Below are positions 7,792 to 16,223 of a stretch of 64,000 nt of DNA, in pieces. Below the pieces are notes generated by a model that saw only the letters and a program-made list of their open reading frames with translations, had not been told where the DNA came from and ran no database searches. Position 1 is the first letter of the stretch; each line of letters opens with the position of its first letter. A program made the position numbers and the translations under genes. This DNA is from SHVO01 sp050246995 (GTDB taxonomy: Bacteria > Pseudomonadota > Alphaproteobacteria > Rhodospirillales > Rhodospirillaceae): NCBI GenBank assembly GCA_050246995.1, contig JBFWVA010000001.1, positions 665,841 through 729,840 of the forward strand, written 5' to 3'.

Positions 7792-8405
7792 AGCGGCGGG
7801 GGTGCCGGACGGCCCTCGTCCGTCAACAATCCACGGTCCTTGAGCGCGCGCAGGCATCGCGCGAAATGCGCCGGTGTCGATGGCCGGTCGTAGAGCTCGA
7901 GCCAGTTCTGCTCGGCGAAGGCGAGGATCGCGGGCTCGCCGTATTCCACTTCCCATAGAATACCGAGCAGCGAGGAGAGATTTTCTTCCTCTTCCCGCAC
8001 GCCCGCATCGACACACGCGGCGGCATTGGCTTCGTCGATGCGCCCGCTTTCAGGTCCGGCGCCGACGCCGAAATCCGGTAGCAGGCGGCGCTCGGGCGAT
8101 GCGATCTGCCAGTGCGCGATCTCGTGAAAGACGACGCTGGTTTCGGAACGTGTGCGGATGGCGCGGCCATCCCAGGAAAAAGCGACCGCCGGATCTTCGT
8201 CCAATGTCGGGATGCCGAAGCGCTTGGCGAGCGCCACCGCTTTCGCCTGACCGGCGTAGAGATCCGCTTTCAGTCCGGGCGCGAAGACGGCCGTCGCCGC
8301 GATCCGTCGAAGCGCCGCTCGCGCAAAGGCGTCGTCGCCAAGCCCGATCTCAAAAGTCTTGATGATGTGCGGCAGCGCCGCGGGATCGACAGGCGTTAGG
8401 ATCAT
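7788..8405 (-). CDS. EpmC-like (elongation factor P hydroxylase family) protein
   Basis: A 205-residue cytoplasmic protein. VVFHEIAHWQIASPERRLLPDFG (residues 91-113) closely follows the E. coli EpmC/YfcM pattern, where an iron-binding HE[IS][AS]HW is followed by a basic RREL-DFG stretch. The C-terminal TPAHFARCLRAL also resembles the EpmC end. EpmC hydroxylates beta-lysyl-EF-P. Here the assignment is by motif only, and neither efp, epmA nor epmB is in the window. Many alphaproteobacteria lack the beta-lysylation system, so a different substrate is possible. HExxH could also suggest a zinc peptidase, but the flanking residues fit EpmC better. Confidence 0.6.
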   Translation of the reverse strand: MILTPVDPAALPHIIKTFEIGLGDDAFARAALRRIAATAVFAPGLKADLYAGQAKAVALAKRFGIPTLDEDPAVAFSWDGRAIRTRSETSVVFHEIAHWQIASPERRLLPDFGVGAGPESGRIDEANAAACVDAGVREEEENLSSLLGILWEVEYGEPAILAFAEQNWLELYDRPSTPAHFARCLRALKDRGLLTDEGRPAPPPL

Positions 8406-8409
8406 GACA

Positions 8410-9222
8410 CTAGAGCTGTTCGATCTGCTCAGGATGCGTCAGGTCGATCGCGGGCCCATTGAAGTCGCGGATATAGCCGCGCACACGCACCGTGCGCCCT
8501 TTCAATTTCAGGGGATCGAACTTCGCCGCGCTAAAGAGCGAAGCGACGTCGGGCGGGATGGAAGCGGTGAAGTCGGTGCGATAGTCCTCGCCGAAATTGA
8601 GATACACGCGTCCGCGCACCTTGGCCGCTTCAGCCACCACGCCTTCGATGATCTGATAGGTGCCGATGTCGGCCTTCAGCACCGCGGGATCGGGTTTGCG
8701 AATCGCATAGTCGGGATGTGACCAAAGACCGCGCCGCGCCGCGCGCGCGATGGCTTCCGCGGCATAAAGGTCGCGCGCGAACAGGCGATTGTCCGGGAAG
8801 GTGTACACCCGGGCCCACCCTTCCTTCAGCATGTTCTCCTGGATCCAGAGACCATCGTCGCGCATCAGGTGCGCGAGGATGCGCCCGTTGCGGTCTTTGG
8901 AGGTCGTGGGCAAACGCAGGGTGATATCGCGGCCTTCCAGCATTGCCCGCAACGCGGCCCGGCTTTCATCGGCCATGGGCCAAGCGGTGGGATTGCGCCG
9001 TCCTTGTGGAAGCTTCGGCGCCTGAATCCCGACCAGGCGGATATCGACCGCGCCGTCCTGAAAACGAATGGTATCGCCGTCATGGACCACGCCGATCCTG
9101 CCGCGCCCACCTTCGGGCAACGCCTCCGGGCGCGTGGCGGAAGCCGCCGCGAACGCCGGCAAGGGCGCTGCGGCCAGGGCGGCGGCCTTTAGGAACCGGC
9201 GGCGGGAGAGGTGCAGCATCAT
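8410..9222 (-). CDS. Exported thermonuclease-fold (SNase-like) protein
   Basis: A 270-residue protein with a Tat-like signal (SRRRFLKAAALAAAPLPAFAAA, residues 6-27) and a staphylococcal-nuclease OB-fold from about 40 to 170. HDGDTIRF (48-55), the conserved arginine of DIRLVGI (62) and DRNGRILAHL (110-119) are present. The usual D-[TA]-P-E metal and catalytic segment instead reads QAPK (67-70), so both the Asp and the Glu equivalents are replaced. A second beta-rich region follows (about 180-265). It may be a non-catalytic nucleic-acid binder. Four bases separate it from the EpmC-like gene, which suggests co-transcription. Confidence 0.75.
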   Translation of the reverse strand: MMLHLSRRRFLKAAALAAAPLPAFAAASATRPEALPEGGRGRIGVVHDGDTIRFQDGAVDIRLVGIQAPKLPQGRRNPTAWPMADESRAALRAMLEGRDITLRLPTTSKDRNGRILAHLMRDDGLWIQENMLKEGWARVYTFPDNRLFARDLYAAEAIARAARRGLWSHPDYAIRKPDPAVLKADIGTYQIIEGVVAEAAKVRGRVYLNFGEDYRTDFTASIPPDVASLFSAAKFDPLKLKGRTVRVRGYIRDFNGPAIDLTHPEQIEQL

Positions 9223-9237
9223 CGAGGGACTTTAAAA

Positions 9238-9270
9238 CAAAAACGGCCCCGCTGATGCGAGGCCGTTTTC
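9238..9270 (-). terminator. Terminator after carD
   Basis: An inverted repeat AAAACGGCC / GGCCGTTTT, with a loop of about 12 nt, lies between carD and the nuclease-fold gene. A/T runs on both sides would let it act in either direction. Confidence 0.7.
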
Positions 9271-9287
9271 TCGGAACTCTAAAAAAC

Positions 9288-9818
9288 CTAGGCGGCGTTC
9301 AGAAGCTTCTCGAGCTTCGCGGTGGCCGCTTCCGGCTTGATCTTCTCGACGGCGGCAACTTCATGCGCCAGGCGCTCAAGAGCCTGCTCATAAATCTGGC
9401 GTTCGCTGTAGGACTGTTCGGGCTGCGAAGCGCCGCGGTGCAAGTCGCGGACCACCTCGGCGATCGATACCGGGTCGCCGGAATTGATCTTGGCTTCGTA
9501 TTCCTGCGCCCGGCGGCTCCACATGGCGCGCTTCACGCGGGCGCGGCCCTTGAGGGTCGTCAAAGCGGCTTCCATCACCTTGCGGGTGGAGAGTTTGCGC
9601 AGGCCGGAATTCTCGACCTTTCGCACGGGGACACGGAGGGTCATACGGTCGCGTTCGAAGCTGATGACGAACAGCTCAACTTTCTGGCCACCGATCAGTT
9701 GGGACTCAATGCTGGTCACCTTGCCGACGCCATGAGCCGGATAAACGACAAAATCGCCCGCCGAAAACGGCGCCGCGATCTTCGCTTCTTTCGCACTTTT
9801 CGTTGCTGTCTTGGGCAT
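9288..9818 (-). CDS. carD: CarD/CdnL-type RNA polymerase-binding regulator
   Basis: A 176-residue transcription regulator that contacts the RNA polymerase beta subunit and stabilises open complexes, notably at rRNA promoters. The CarD_TRCF RNAP-interaction domain spans about 22-80 (FSAGDFVVYPAHGVGKV ... RMTLRVPVRKV). The helical DNA-binding C-domain follows, with MWSRRAQEYEAKINSGDP. A GTG 15 bp upstream is in frame, but ATG 9818 is preferred because GGAGAG sits 7-8 nt before it. The leader is long (about 245 nt if the upstream promoter candidate is right). Confidence 0.9.
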   Translation of the reverse strand: MPKTATKSAKEAKIAAPFSAGDFVVYPAHGVGKVTSIESQLIGGQKVELFVISFERDRMTLRVPVRKVENSGLRKLSTRKVMEAALTTLKGRARVKRAMWSRRAQEYEAKINSGDPVSIAEVVRDLHRGASQPEQSYSERQIYEQALERLAHEVAAVEKIKPEAATAKLEKLLNAA

Positions 9819-9833
9819 TTTCGGTCTCTCCAC

Positions 9834-10156
9834 ACCAGGGCCTGTTCTTTATTGGCGCTGACCCCGGATCCCCCATCGTCCGCCCTTATGCCGAAGGGGC
9901 GGCTTCTCGTTGTCGGACCGGGCCGGCCCCTCGCCGTTGAGGCGTAGGGGGCGGAGCGCGTTCTCCCGTGATCAACGCAAGAACTCGCGGTTTATCAGTG
10001 GCTTACCGCTAGATCGTGATGTCGTACGCGAGAGAAAAAATAATCCGCCGGTTCCCCGACGGACTGGCCAATTATATAGCATAAAAAGGGCGTCAAAAAC
10101 AGCGCTAAAGCTCCGCGCCCCTCGCAGGGCACGGGTGCATCGGCTGGGAAACAGCC
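9834..10156. other. Intergenic region between carD and fdxA
   Basis: This 320-bp stretch has no convincing gene. It holds the candidate carD promoter and leader, plus two small GC hairpins downstream of the fdxA stop (GGCTG/CAGCC near 10142-10157) that could be a weak fdxA terminator. Confidence 0.5.
10071..10096 (-). promoter_or_regulatory. Candidate carD promoter
   Basis: The minus strand shows TTGACG (10091-10096) and TATAAT (10071-10076) in an AT-rich island. The spacer is only 14 nt if both are used; TAATTG with 16 nt is an alternative -10. It is the only promoter-like cluster between fdxA and carD. Confidence 0.4.
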
Positions 10157-10492
10157 TTAGGCGTTAGATCCAGGCTCGGAGCTAAGCAGCTGTTTTTTAT
10201 CGGGTTTTCCCTTCCACTCATCGGCGTCGGAAGGCGTTTCACCCTTGGCCGTGATGTTCGGCCACTTGTCGGCATATTCTTTATTGATATCAGACCATTC
10301 GGTCGCCGCTTCATCCGAATCGGGGACGATGGCTTCGGCCGGGCATTCAGGCTCGCACACGCCGCAGTCGATGCATTCATCCGGATGAATGACGAGCATA
10401 TTCTCGCCCTCGTAGAAGCAGTCCACCGGACATACTTCGACGCAATCCATGTATTTGCACTTGATGCAGTTTTCGGTGACGACGTACGCCAT
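10157..10492 (-). CDS. fdxA: 7Fe ferredoxin FdxA
   Basis: A 111-residue 3Fe-4S/4Fe-4S ferredoxin. Cluster ligands lie in CIKCKYMDCVEVCPVDC (residues 9-25) and CIDCGVCEPECP (about 40-51). The C-terminal half is the acidic extension typical of alphaproteobacterial FdxA. The start at 10492 (MAYVVTENCIKCK) is fixed by homology and by GAGGGGG just upstream. A longer reading from 10537 is unsupported. It is a low-potential electron carrier and a plausible partner for KorAB. It is divergent from the DUF938 gene. Confidence 0.93.
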   Translation of the reverse strand: MAYVVTENCIKCKYMDCVEVCPVDCFYEGENMLVIHPDECIDCGVCEPECPAEAIVPDSDEAATEWSDINKEYADKWPNITAKGETPSDADEWKGKPDKKQLLSSEPGSNA

Positions 10493-10597
10493 TAAACCCC
10501 CTCGCCGCCCTGATATGTTACTGGGGCGATGACACAAGCTTCACGTACTTCGTTTCGCGCGGAGGCGTCAAGCCATGGCAACCGCAAGGGGCAGTTC

Positions 10598-11212
10598 ATG
10601 AACGATATCAAACAGATTCCTCCAGCAAGCGTGCGCAACACGCCGCCGCTCCTCGCGGTGCTGACGCGGATCCTCGCACCCGGCCGCCTCGCGCGCGGGT
10701 GTGTCCTCGAAATCGCGTCGGGTTCGGGGTACCACGCCGCGGCTTTTGCAAAGGAGATTCCTCATCTCGACTGGCAACCAAGCGATCCGGACGAAGGCGC
10801 CCGCGCAAGCATAGCCGCCTATGTCGCTGACGCGGGGCTCGCGAACTTGCGCGCGCCCGTCATGCTCGATGTCACTCGTTCGCCCTGGCCCGTGGATCGC
10901 GCCGACGCCATCTTGTGCATCAATATGATCCACATCTCGCCCTGGGAGGCCACAATCGCCCTGTTCGCGGGCGCCCAGCGCCTCCTCGCGTCTGGCGCGA
11001 CGTTAGTCACTTATGGCCCCTACGCAATCAACGGCGACTTCCAGGCCGAAAGCAACGTGGCGTTCGATCAGTCATTGCGCACGCGCAATCCCGCCTGGGG
11101 CATCCGCGACCTTAAAGACATCGAGCCTGTCGCTCACACGCATGGATTTTCGCTGCTTGAGCGCATCGCGATGCCCGCCAACAATCACACGCTCGTATTC
11201 GAAAAGATTTGA
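10598..11212 (+). CDS. DUF938 family SAM-dependent methyltransferase
   Basis: A 204-residue class I methyltransferase fold of the DUF938 family. VLEIASGSGYHAAAFA (about 36-51) is the SAM-binding motif I. DADAILCINMIHISPWEAT (about 100-118) is the family signature, and the C-terminal ANNHTLVFEK is also typical. The substrate is unknown for the family. Start 10598 is chosen because DUF938 proteins begin with a similar PPASVRNTPPLL segment and AAGGGG lies 6 nt upstream; an upstream in-frame start at 10529 would add a basic tail. Its stop and the next start overlap as TGATG. Confidence 0.85.
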   Translation: MNDIKQIPPASVRNTPPLLAVLTRILAPGRLARGCVLEIASGSGYHAAAFAKEIPHLDWQPSDPDEGARASIAAYVADAGLANLRAPVMLDVTRSPWPVDRADAILCINMIHISPWEATIALFAGAQRLLASGATLVTYGPYAINGDFQAESNVAFDQSLRTRNPAWGIRDLKDIEPVAHTHGFSLLERIAMPANNHTLVFEKI

Positions 11213-12702
11213 TGTCCAGCGCTCCAACGTATGAAGTCGCGGTCGCCGCGGGTGACTGGGACACTGTCGAAGCGATTCTGACCGCGTCCGGACCCGGCGC
11301 CGCGCGGGAAGTGCTGGATCGCCTTTCGCTGATCCAATACGAGCGGCGGGACTTCCGCGCGTGCGAACGGACGCTCGAGCGCCTCGTGACCACGGCGCCG
11401 GATGCCCCGCTTGCGATCCACCAAAGGCTCTCCAAGGCAAAGGCCGCCGATGGGCGTCCCGACGAGGCGCGCGACGTGATCGCGCGCGCCGCCGCCGCAC
11501 GTCCAGCGGCCACCGAGTTCGTCGCGGCTTACGCGGACATGCTTCCGCCCGACGAAGCCGTCGGCGCATTGGAAAAGCATCTGGAACTGGTGCGAGGCGA
11601 CCCGGTGCGCTCGGCCTATACGCTTCTTCGGATTTCAACGACCCGGGCCGCGGGCCGCCGCGCAGAACGCGGCCTGCCACCGCACGGAACGTCCTGGGCC
11701 GACACCTACCAGTGGCCCGACGATAACGCGTTGCCTGAGCTCAAAGATGCGCTGACGAACGAGATCGTCGCGGGCAGCAACCGCGCGAGTGTCTGGGCGG
11801 ATTTGGCCTGCCTCGCCGTCGCCGAGGGAAACTGGGAACGCGCCGGCGACTGCTTTGCGAAGTTGCGCAACGGCCCGAAGAGATCAGCAGCCGACTTCTA
11901 CGCTTTTGGCCGGACTTTTCACGCCGAGCTGGACGCACTGAGCGACGCCGAGATCATCGGCGGGCTCGCCCCTGTCGAACGCCTCACATCACCCGCCTTC
12001 CAAGCAAGCGCGAGCATTTTCATCGGCAGCGATCCCGGATATTTCACGCGCTTCACCCTTCCGCTTCTGCGGCAGGCGGAGGCGGCGGCGATGCCGCTCG
12101 ACGCTCATGTTCATATCCTTGATGGAACGCCGGCGGCCTGGGTTGAGATCGCGCGCGTGATTGGCGAGCTGAAAACCGTGCGCGTCACGCTAACGGCCGA
12201 AGCCTCCGGCGCCGCGCTGCAGGGCGGCGCCTACGCGCGCCTCTACTATCACGCGATAAGATATGTCCGCGCCTTTGAAGAGCTCAAGCGCTCGCGGCGG
12301 CCTTTGTGGGTGCTCGACGCCGATGTACGCCTCCTGCGCGATCCACGCGCGCTCTTTGCCTCGCTCGAGCGATACGACCTGGCGATCAACACGCGGCCCG
12401 CGGACTTCTCACCAGGCCTTAAGATAACGGCCGCTTGCGTTGGTCTCGCGCCGTCGCCGCGCGGTTTGGAGTTCGCGCGCCGCGTCGCCGCTTACATCAT
12501 CTATTGGAAGAACCGCGGCGTCTGGGGCTGGGGTATCGATCAGGTGGCCCTGTTCTCAAGCTATGCGCATATGAGCGCCGAGGACCGTCCACCGTCGACG
12601 CTGTTCCTCGATGACACCGCGGTGAACTGGCGGTCAGGGGATAACGGCGTCATAAAACTCATCCCCGGAATGGACAAGTACAGCGCAGGATCAGCGGCCT
12701 GA
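11212..12702 (+). CDS. TPR-like protein with glycosyltransferase-like C-terminal domain
   Basis: A 496-residue cytoplasmic protein of unknown function. The N-terminal half (about 1-230) is alanine-rich helical repeat resembling TPR (for example YERRDFRACERTLERLVTTAPDAPL). The C-terminal half (about 260-490) has features of a GT-A glycosyltransferase: LYYHAIRYVRAFEELKRSRRPLWVLDADVRLLRDP contains a DxD-type metal/nucleotide-sugar motif (DAD). WGWGIDQVALFSSY near the end resembles the acceptor-side region of related enzymes. It starts inside the stop of the DUF938 gene (TGATG), so the two are co-translated. The sugar and acceptor are unknown. Confidence 0.65.
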   Translation: MSSAPTYEVAVAAGDWDTVEAILTASGPGAAREVLDRLSLIQYERRDFRACERTLERLVTTAPDAPLAIHQRLSKAKAADGRPDEARDVIARAAAARPAATEFVAAYADMLPPDEAVGALEKHLELVRGDPVRSAYTLLRISTTRAAGRRAERGLPPHGTSWADTYQWPDDNALPELKDALTNEIVAGSNRASVWADLACLAVAEGNWERAGDCFAKLRNGPKRSAADFYAFGRTFHAELDALSDAEIIGGLAPVERLTSPAFQASASIFIGSDPGYFTRFTLPLLRQAEAAAMPLDAHVHILDGTPAAWVEIARVIGELKTVRVTLTAEASGAALQGGAYARLYYHAIRYVRAFEELKRSRRPLWVLDADVRLLRDPRALFASLERYDLAINTRPADFSPGLKITAACVGLAPSPRGLEFARRVAAYIIYWKNRGVWGWGIDQVALFSSYAHMSAEDRPPSTLFLDDTAVNWRSGDNGVIKLIPGMDKYSAGSAA

Positions 12703-13011
12703 CTTGTGGAGCGGCAACCCCGCCTCTTCCCACGAAAGACGCTCAGGCGGCGCCGGTTCTTCGTACAGGGTTCGCGCTTCGGTCGGCGGGCCGCGCCGTT
12801 CACCGGTATCGCGCACAATGACCGTGCGCCGCACGGGGCCGAGCACAACGGCGACCTTGTCACCCATATGCACCTGCGCGCTGGTCTTCAGGACTTGTGC
12901 GCCGTTGACGGCGACCTGACCGCGTTCGATCAGTTTTTGGGTCATAGCGCGCGTTTTGGCGAAACGCGCATACCATAGCCACTTATCCAGGCGCAGCGAC
13001 TCGCCGCTCAC
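12691..13011 (-). CDS. RNA-binding S4 domain protein (Hsp15-like)
   Basis: A 106-residue basic protein with an S4 RNA-binding domain at residues 6-70 (LRLDKWLWYARFAKTRAMTQKLIERGQVAVNG). This resembles HslR/Hsp15, which recycles stalled 50S subunits carrying peptidyl-tRNA. The start is GTG 13011, overlapping the helicase stop in a GTGA junction, so it is translationally coupled to the helicase gene. The helicase-S4 pairing recurs in alphaproteobacteria and suggests a joint RNA role. Its 3' end overlaps the convergent TPR/GT gene by 12 bp. Confidence 0.85.
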   Translation of the reverse strand: MSGESLRLDKWLWYARFAKTRAMTQKLIERGQVAVNGAQVLKTSAQVHMGDKVAVVLGPVRRTVIVRDTGERRGPPTEARTLYEEPAPPERLSWEEAGLPLHKSGR

Positions 13012-15536
13012 GACGGCATCAGGCGCTTGAGTTTGGCGAACGGAGAATCCTCGTTCACCGAAACGGCTTGCGGTTTGTGCATGTGCTTTCCGGGCGGGTG
13101 ATGGGGCCGGCGGCGCTTCAAGCGGAACACGAGTCCGGCCTCCTCGATCTTCGCCTTGAAGCCAAGCGCGCGCAGAACGTCCGCGCCCGTGACCGCATTG
13201 ATCCCAAGCAGGGAAAGAGTCTCGGGCGGCAAGATGCCGACTTTCTCGCGCGCGAGCTTGCGCGCCGTCGCCGCGAAGCGTTCGAGCATGTCGATACGAT
13301 AGCCCGCTCCACCCATCGGCTGATAACCGCACGCACGATAAAAGTCGTGAGACACGCCGGGTGCGAGCGGGATCGACACCCGACCCGGCGGCGGCAACAG
13401 CGGCGGCGGAATGTCGCGGTGGCCAGCGATCCAGAGCTGGCCGCGTAAACGCGCGGGCGCGGCTTTCAGGAGCGCGGGCATGAAGACATGTTCCAGGCCG
13501 AAGCGTACACCGGCGCGCGCGAGCGCCTTGCGGTCCACCTCGCTGAGCGCCTTTAGCTGTTGTTCGACCGCGGCGCGTTGCACGACGCCCAAAGTCTCGG
13601 TGAGATGGAAGAGGATGCCGCGCACCGCCGGCGGCGCCGCATCTTGGCGCGCCTTTGCAAGCGGTTCGAGCAGGTGGCCGATATGGGCGGTGAGCCAGGT
13701 GCGCAGACGCGCCTCGAGTTTCAGCCGATCGGCCGGCTCGATGCGTTCGTCCGGCGGCAGTTCAATTTGGGGCCGCAGGGGCTCGCTTCCCTCGGCAAGA
13801 ACGGCGACCGCCTCGTCCTGCCAAACGATACGCGCTTCGTCATCAAGCGAAATGTCCTTATCCGCCGCCGCGATGATGTTCTCGATGCGCGCCGCGATAA
13901 GCGGCCGCAGAGCGGCGTTGGCGGCATTGAGCACGGCTTTGTCGGCGGCCTTGAGCCCGGTGCGATCGGCCCGGAACCGCAATCCTTCCAGATGCCCAAG
14001 GCGGTGACCATCCACACTGACAACGCCGTCGTCGGCGATATCGGCGGCCATCAGGTCGTCGCCGCGCAGGCGTTTGACGAGATGCGCCGTGCGGCTGTCG
14101 ACGAATTGTTTCGTGAGCTTTTCGTGCAGGGCGTCGGAAAGCCGGTCCTCGACCTCGCGCGTTCTCTCCTGCCACTCACGTCCATCCGGCATCCAGTCGC
14201 CGCGATGCGAAAGATAAGTCCAGGTGCGGATAGCGGCGATCCGGTCCATCAGCACGTGGATATCGCCGTCGGTCCGGTTGAGGCGGTCCACATGGCCGGC
14301 GATCCAATCGTTGGGCATGACCTCATCGCCATGGGTGAGGTGGTCATACACTTGCGCCATGAGACGGCTGTGAAACTCCGGGCGCACTTTACGGAAGTCG
14401 GGGACCTGGGCCACATCCCACAGAAGGCGCAGGCGCGCAGGCGAAACGGCGCGCTCGCGCACGACCGCATCCTTTGTCATCGCCTCGAGAACGAGTTGAT
14501 CATCGGCCGGGGGTGGGCGCACCAGCGAAGGTGACGGCGGCGGATACTTCAGCGAGGACATGAGCGCCTCGAGGGACGTGAACCGCAGCTCGCTGTTGCG
14601 CCAGTACAGGCTCTGCAACGGCGGAAATTCATGGGATTCCACGCGCGCGATGATATCGGGGTCTATCTCGGGCAGTTCCGCCGTCACGCCGAATGTGCCG
14701 TCGTTCATGTGCCGGCCGGCGCGGCCGGCGATCTGCGCGACCTCCGAGGCATTGAGGGGGCGCGGCGCGCGTCCGTCGAACTTACTCATTGAGGCGAAGG
14801 CCACATGGTCGACATCCATGTTGAGGCCCATGCCGATCGCATCCGTCGCGACCATGTAGTCGACGTCGCCATTTTGATAGAGGGCAACCTGGGCATTGCG
14901 GGTCCGCGGCGACAGCGCGCCCATCACGACAGCGGCGCCGCCCCGGTGGCGGCGGATCAACTCGGCGATGCCATAGACTTCGGACACCGAGAACGCCACG
15001 ACGGCCGAGCGCCGCGGTAAGCGGGTCAGCTTTTTCGCGCCGGTATAAGTGAGTTTGGAGAACCGGGGGCGCGTGATGAACTCAGCGCCGGGCACAAGGC
15101 GGCGGATCAGCGGCTTGATGGTCTCGGCGCCGAGGAACATTGTCTCCACTGTGCCGCGCGCGTGCAGGAGGCGGTGTGTGAAGACATGGCCGCGGTCCGA
15201 ATCGGCCGCGAGCTGAATTTCGTCGACGGCAAGGAACGCCACGTCCCGATCGAGCGGCATGCTCTCGACGGTGCAGATGTAATAGCGCGGGTTCGGCGGG
15301 ACGATCTTTTCCTCGCCCGTGATGAGCGCGACCACGCCCGCGCCGCGCGCGCGCACCACACGGTCGTAGTTCTCGCGGGCCAGCAGCCGCAGCGGAAAGC
15401 CGATCATGCCGCTGGCATGACCGAGCATCCGATCCATGGCGAGATAGGTTTTACCGGTGTTGGTAGGCCCTAACACGGCCGTGACGGCGCCGGTGCGAGG
15501 CTCCGGCGCCGGCGTAGAACGGAAATCAGCGGTCAC
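13008..15536 (-). CDS. Suv3-like superfamily 2 RNA/DNA helicase
   Basis: An 842-residue helicase resembling mitochondrial Suv3. Walker A is VLGPTNTGKTYLA (residues 21-33), motif II is VDEIQL, and the C-terminal RecA lobe ends with the QIAGRAGR motif VI after ATDAIGMGLNMDVDHVAF. A long C-terminal region (about 380-800) carries the helical Suv3-type extension, followed by a basic tail. Suv3 works with polynucleotide phosphorylase in RNA decay; the bacterial role is inferred. The start is GTG 15536. The gene is coupled to the S4 protein and sits just downstream of the hibernation factor. Confidence 0.85.
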   Translation of the reverse strand: MTADFRSTPAPEPRTGAVTAVLGPTNTGKTYLAMDRMLGHASGMIGFPLRLLARENYDRVVRARGAGVVALITGEEKIVPPNPRYYICTVESMPLDRDVAFLAVDEIQLAADSDRGHVFTHRLLHARGTVETMFLGAETIKPLIRRLVPGAEFITRPRFSKLTYTGAKKLTRLPRRSAVVAFSVSEVYGIAELIRRHRGGAAVVMGALSPRTRNAQVALYQNGDVDYMVATDAIGMGLNMDVDHVAFASMSKFDGRAPRPLNASEVAQIAGRAGRHMNDGTFGVTAELPEIDPDIIARVESHEFPPLQSLYWRNSELRFTSLEALMSSLKYPPPSPSLVRPPPADDQLVLEAMTKDAVVRERAVSPARLRLLWDVAQVPDFRKVRPEFHSRLMAQVYDHLTHGDEVMPNDWIAGHVDRLNRTDGDIHVLMDRIAAIRTWTYLSHRGDWMPDGREWQERTREVEDRLSDALHEKLTKQFVDSRTAHLVKRLRGDDLMAADIADDGVVSVDGHRLGHLEGLRFRADRTGLKAADKAVLNAANAALRPLIAARIENIIAAADKDISLDDEARIVWQDEAVAVLAEGSEPLRPQIELPPDERIEPADRLKLEARLRTWLTAHIGHLLEPLAKARQDAAPPAVRGILFHLTETLGVVQRAAVEQQLKALSEVDRKALARAGVRFGLEHVFMPALLKAAPARLRGQLWIAGHRDIPPPLLPPPGRVSIPLAPGVSHDFYRACGYQPMGGAGYRIDMLERFAATARKLAREKVGILPPETLSLLGINAVTGADVLRALGFKAKIEEAGLVFRLKRRRPHHPPGKHMHKPQAVSVNEDSPFAKLKRLMPS

Positions 15537-15566
15537 GGCCGCAAAGGCCCTCCGGCAAAGAGGGGC

Positions 15567-15956
15567 CTAGAGGCTTTCGTTGATTTCGCGCGCGGCTTCC
15601 TTGGCGCCGCGACCTTCGCGGCGGCGGCGCACGTAGTCCTTAAGCTGCCGCTCCATGGCGGCGAAGGCGTCGCGCAGCGCAATCTGAATGTCCTCATGAT
15701 CTTTTAGGCTTTCATCGCGCTTGGGATCGCGCTTCACGACAAGCTCGTCGCCCGGCACGTCTAAGATGATGGAGATGTGATAGGGCTGACCAACCCCGCT
15801 GGCGTGCGTATTCCTGTGATGCCGCTCCACAACCACCCGGCAACCGGTGATCCGGTCGAAGTATGTCTCCAGTTTCGCCACTTTTTCCCGGATCCGCGTT
15901 TCAACGGCTTCGGACGAATCGAGTCCGTGGAAGGCAATCTGGACGGGGATTTGCAT
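15567..15956 (-). CDS. Ribosome hibernation/HPF-RaiA family protein
   Basis: A 129-residue ribosome-associated protein of the sigma-54-modulation/S30AE family. MQIPVQIAFHGLDSSEAVETRIREKVAKLETYFDRI (residues 1-36) gives the first beta-alpha unit. The C-terminal stretch QLKDYVRRRREGRG is basic, as expected for rRNA contact. It lacks the C-terminal dimerisation domain of long HPF, so it is the short form with a basic tail. It is 30 bp upstream of the helicase gene on the same strand, so a three-gene operon with helicase and S4 protein is likely, all RNA or ribosome related. Confidence 0.85.
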   Translation of the reverse strand: MQIPVQIAFHGLDSSEAVETRIREKVAKLETYFDRITGCRVVVERHHRNTHASGVGQPYHISIILDVPGDELVVKRDPKRDESLKDHEDIQIALRDAFAAMERQLKDYVRRRREGRGAKEAAREINESL

Positions 15957-16124
15957 TTCAGGCTCCGCTTTGTTGATCCAATCTCAGCCCCTCTCGCCCC
16001 CGGTGGTCCCGGGAGCGCCCCACTATCTAATGATGGGACTTCAAGAGGCCGAGGGCAACTGCCTCCAGCCCCTTTCGGCCGGTTTCGGAACTAAAAAAGA
16101 CAATACGAACAAGGGGTGGAACCT

Positions 16125-16158
16125 CTTGCCAGATACGATACGCCGACACATATCTGCG
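16125..16158 (+). promoter_or_regulatory. Candidate heat-shock promoter for htpG
   Basis: CTTG (16125-16128) and CATATCTGCG (16149-16158) resemble the alphaproteobacterial sigma-32 elements CTTG and CYTATNTNNG, 65-100 bp before the htpG start. The 20-nt spacing is slightly long, so confidence is modest. Confidence 0.35.
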
Positions 16159-16223
16159 CCCGCCCGAGTCTCACAGGGACAGGGCGAAACACGAATTTCA
16201 GAATCCTCGCACGGGATAAGCTT

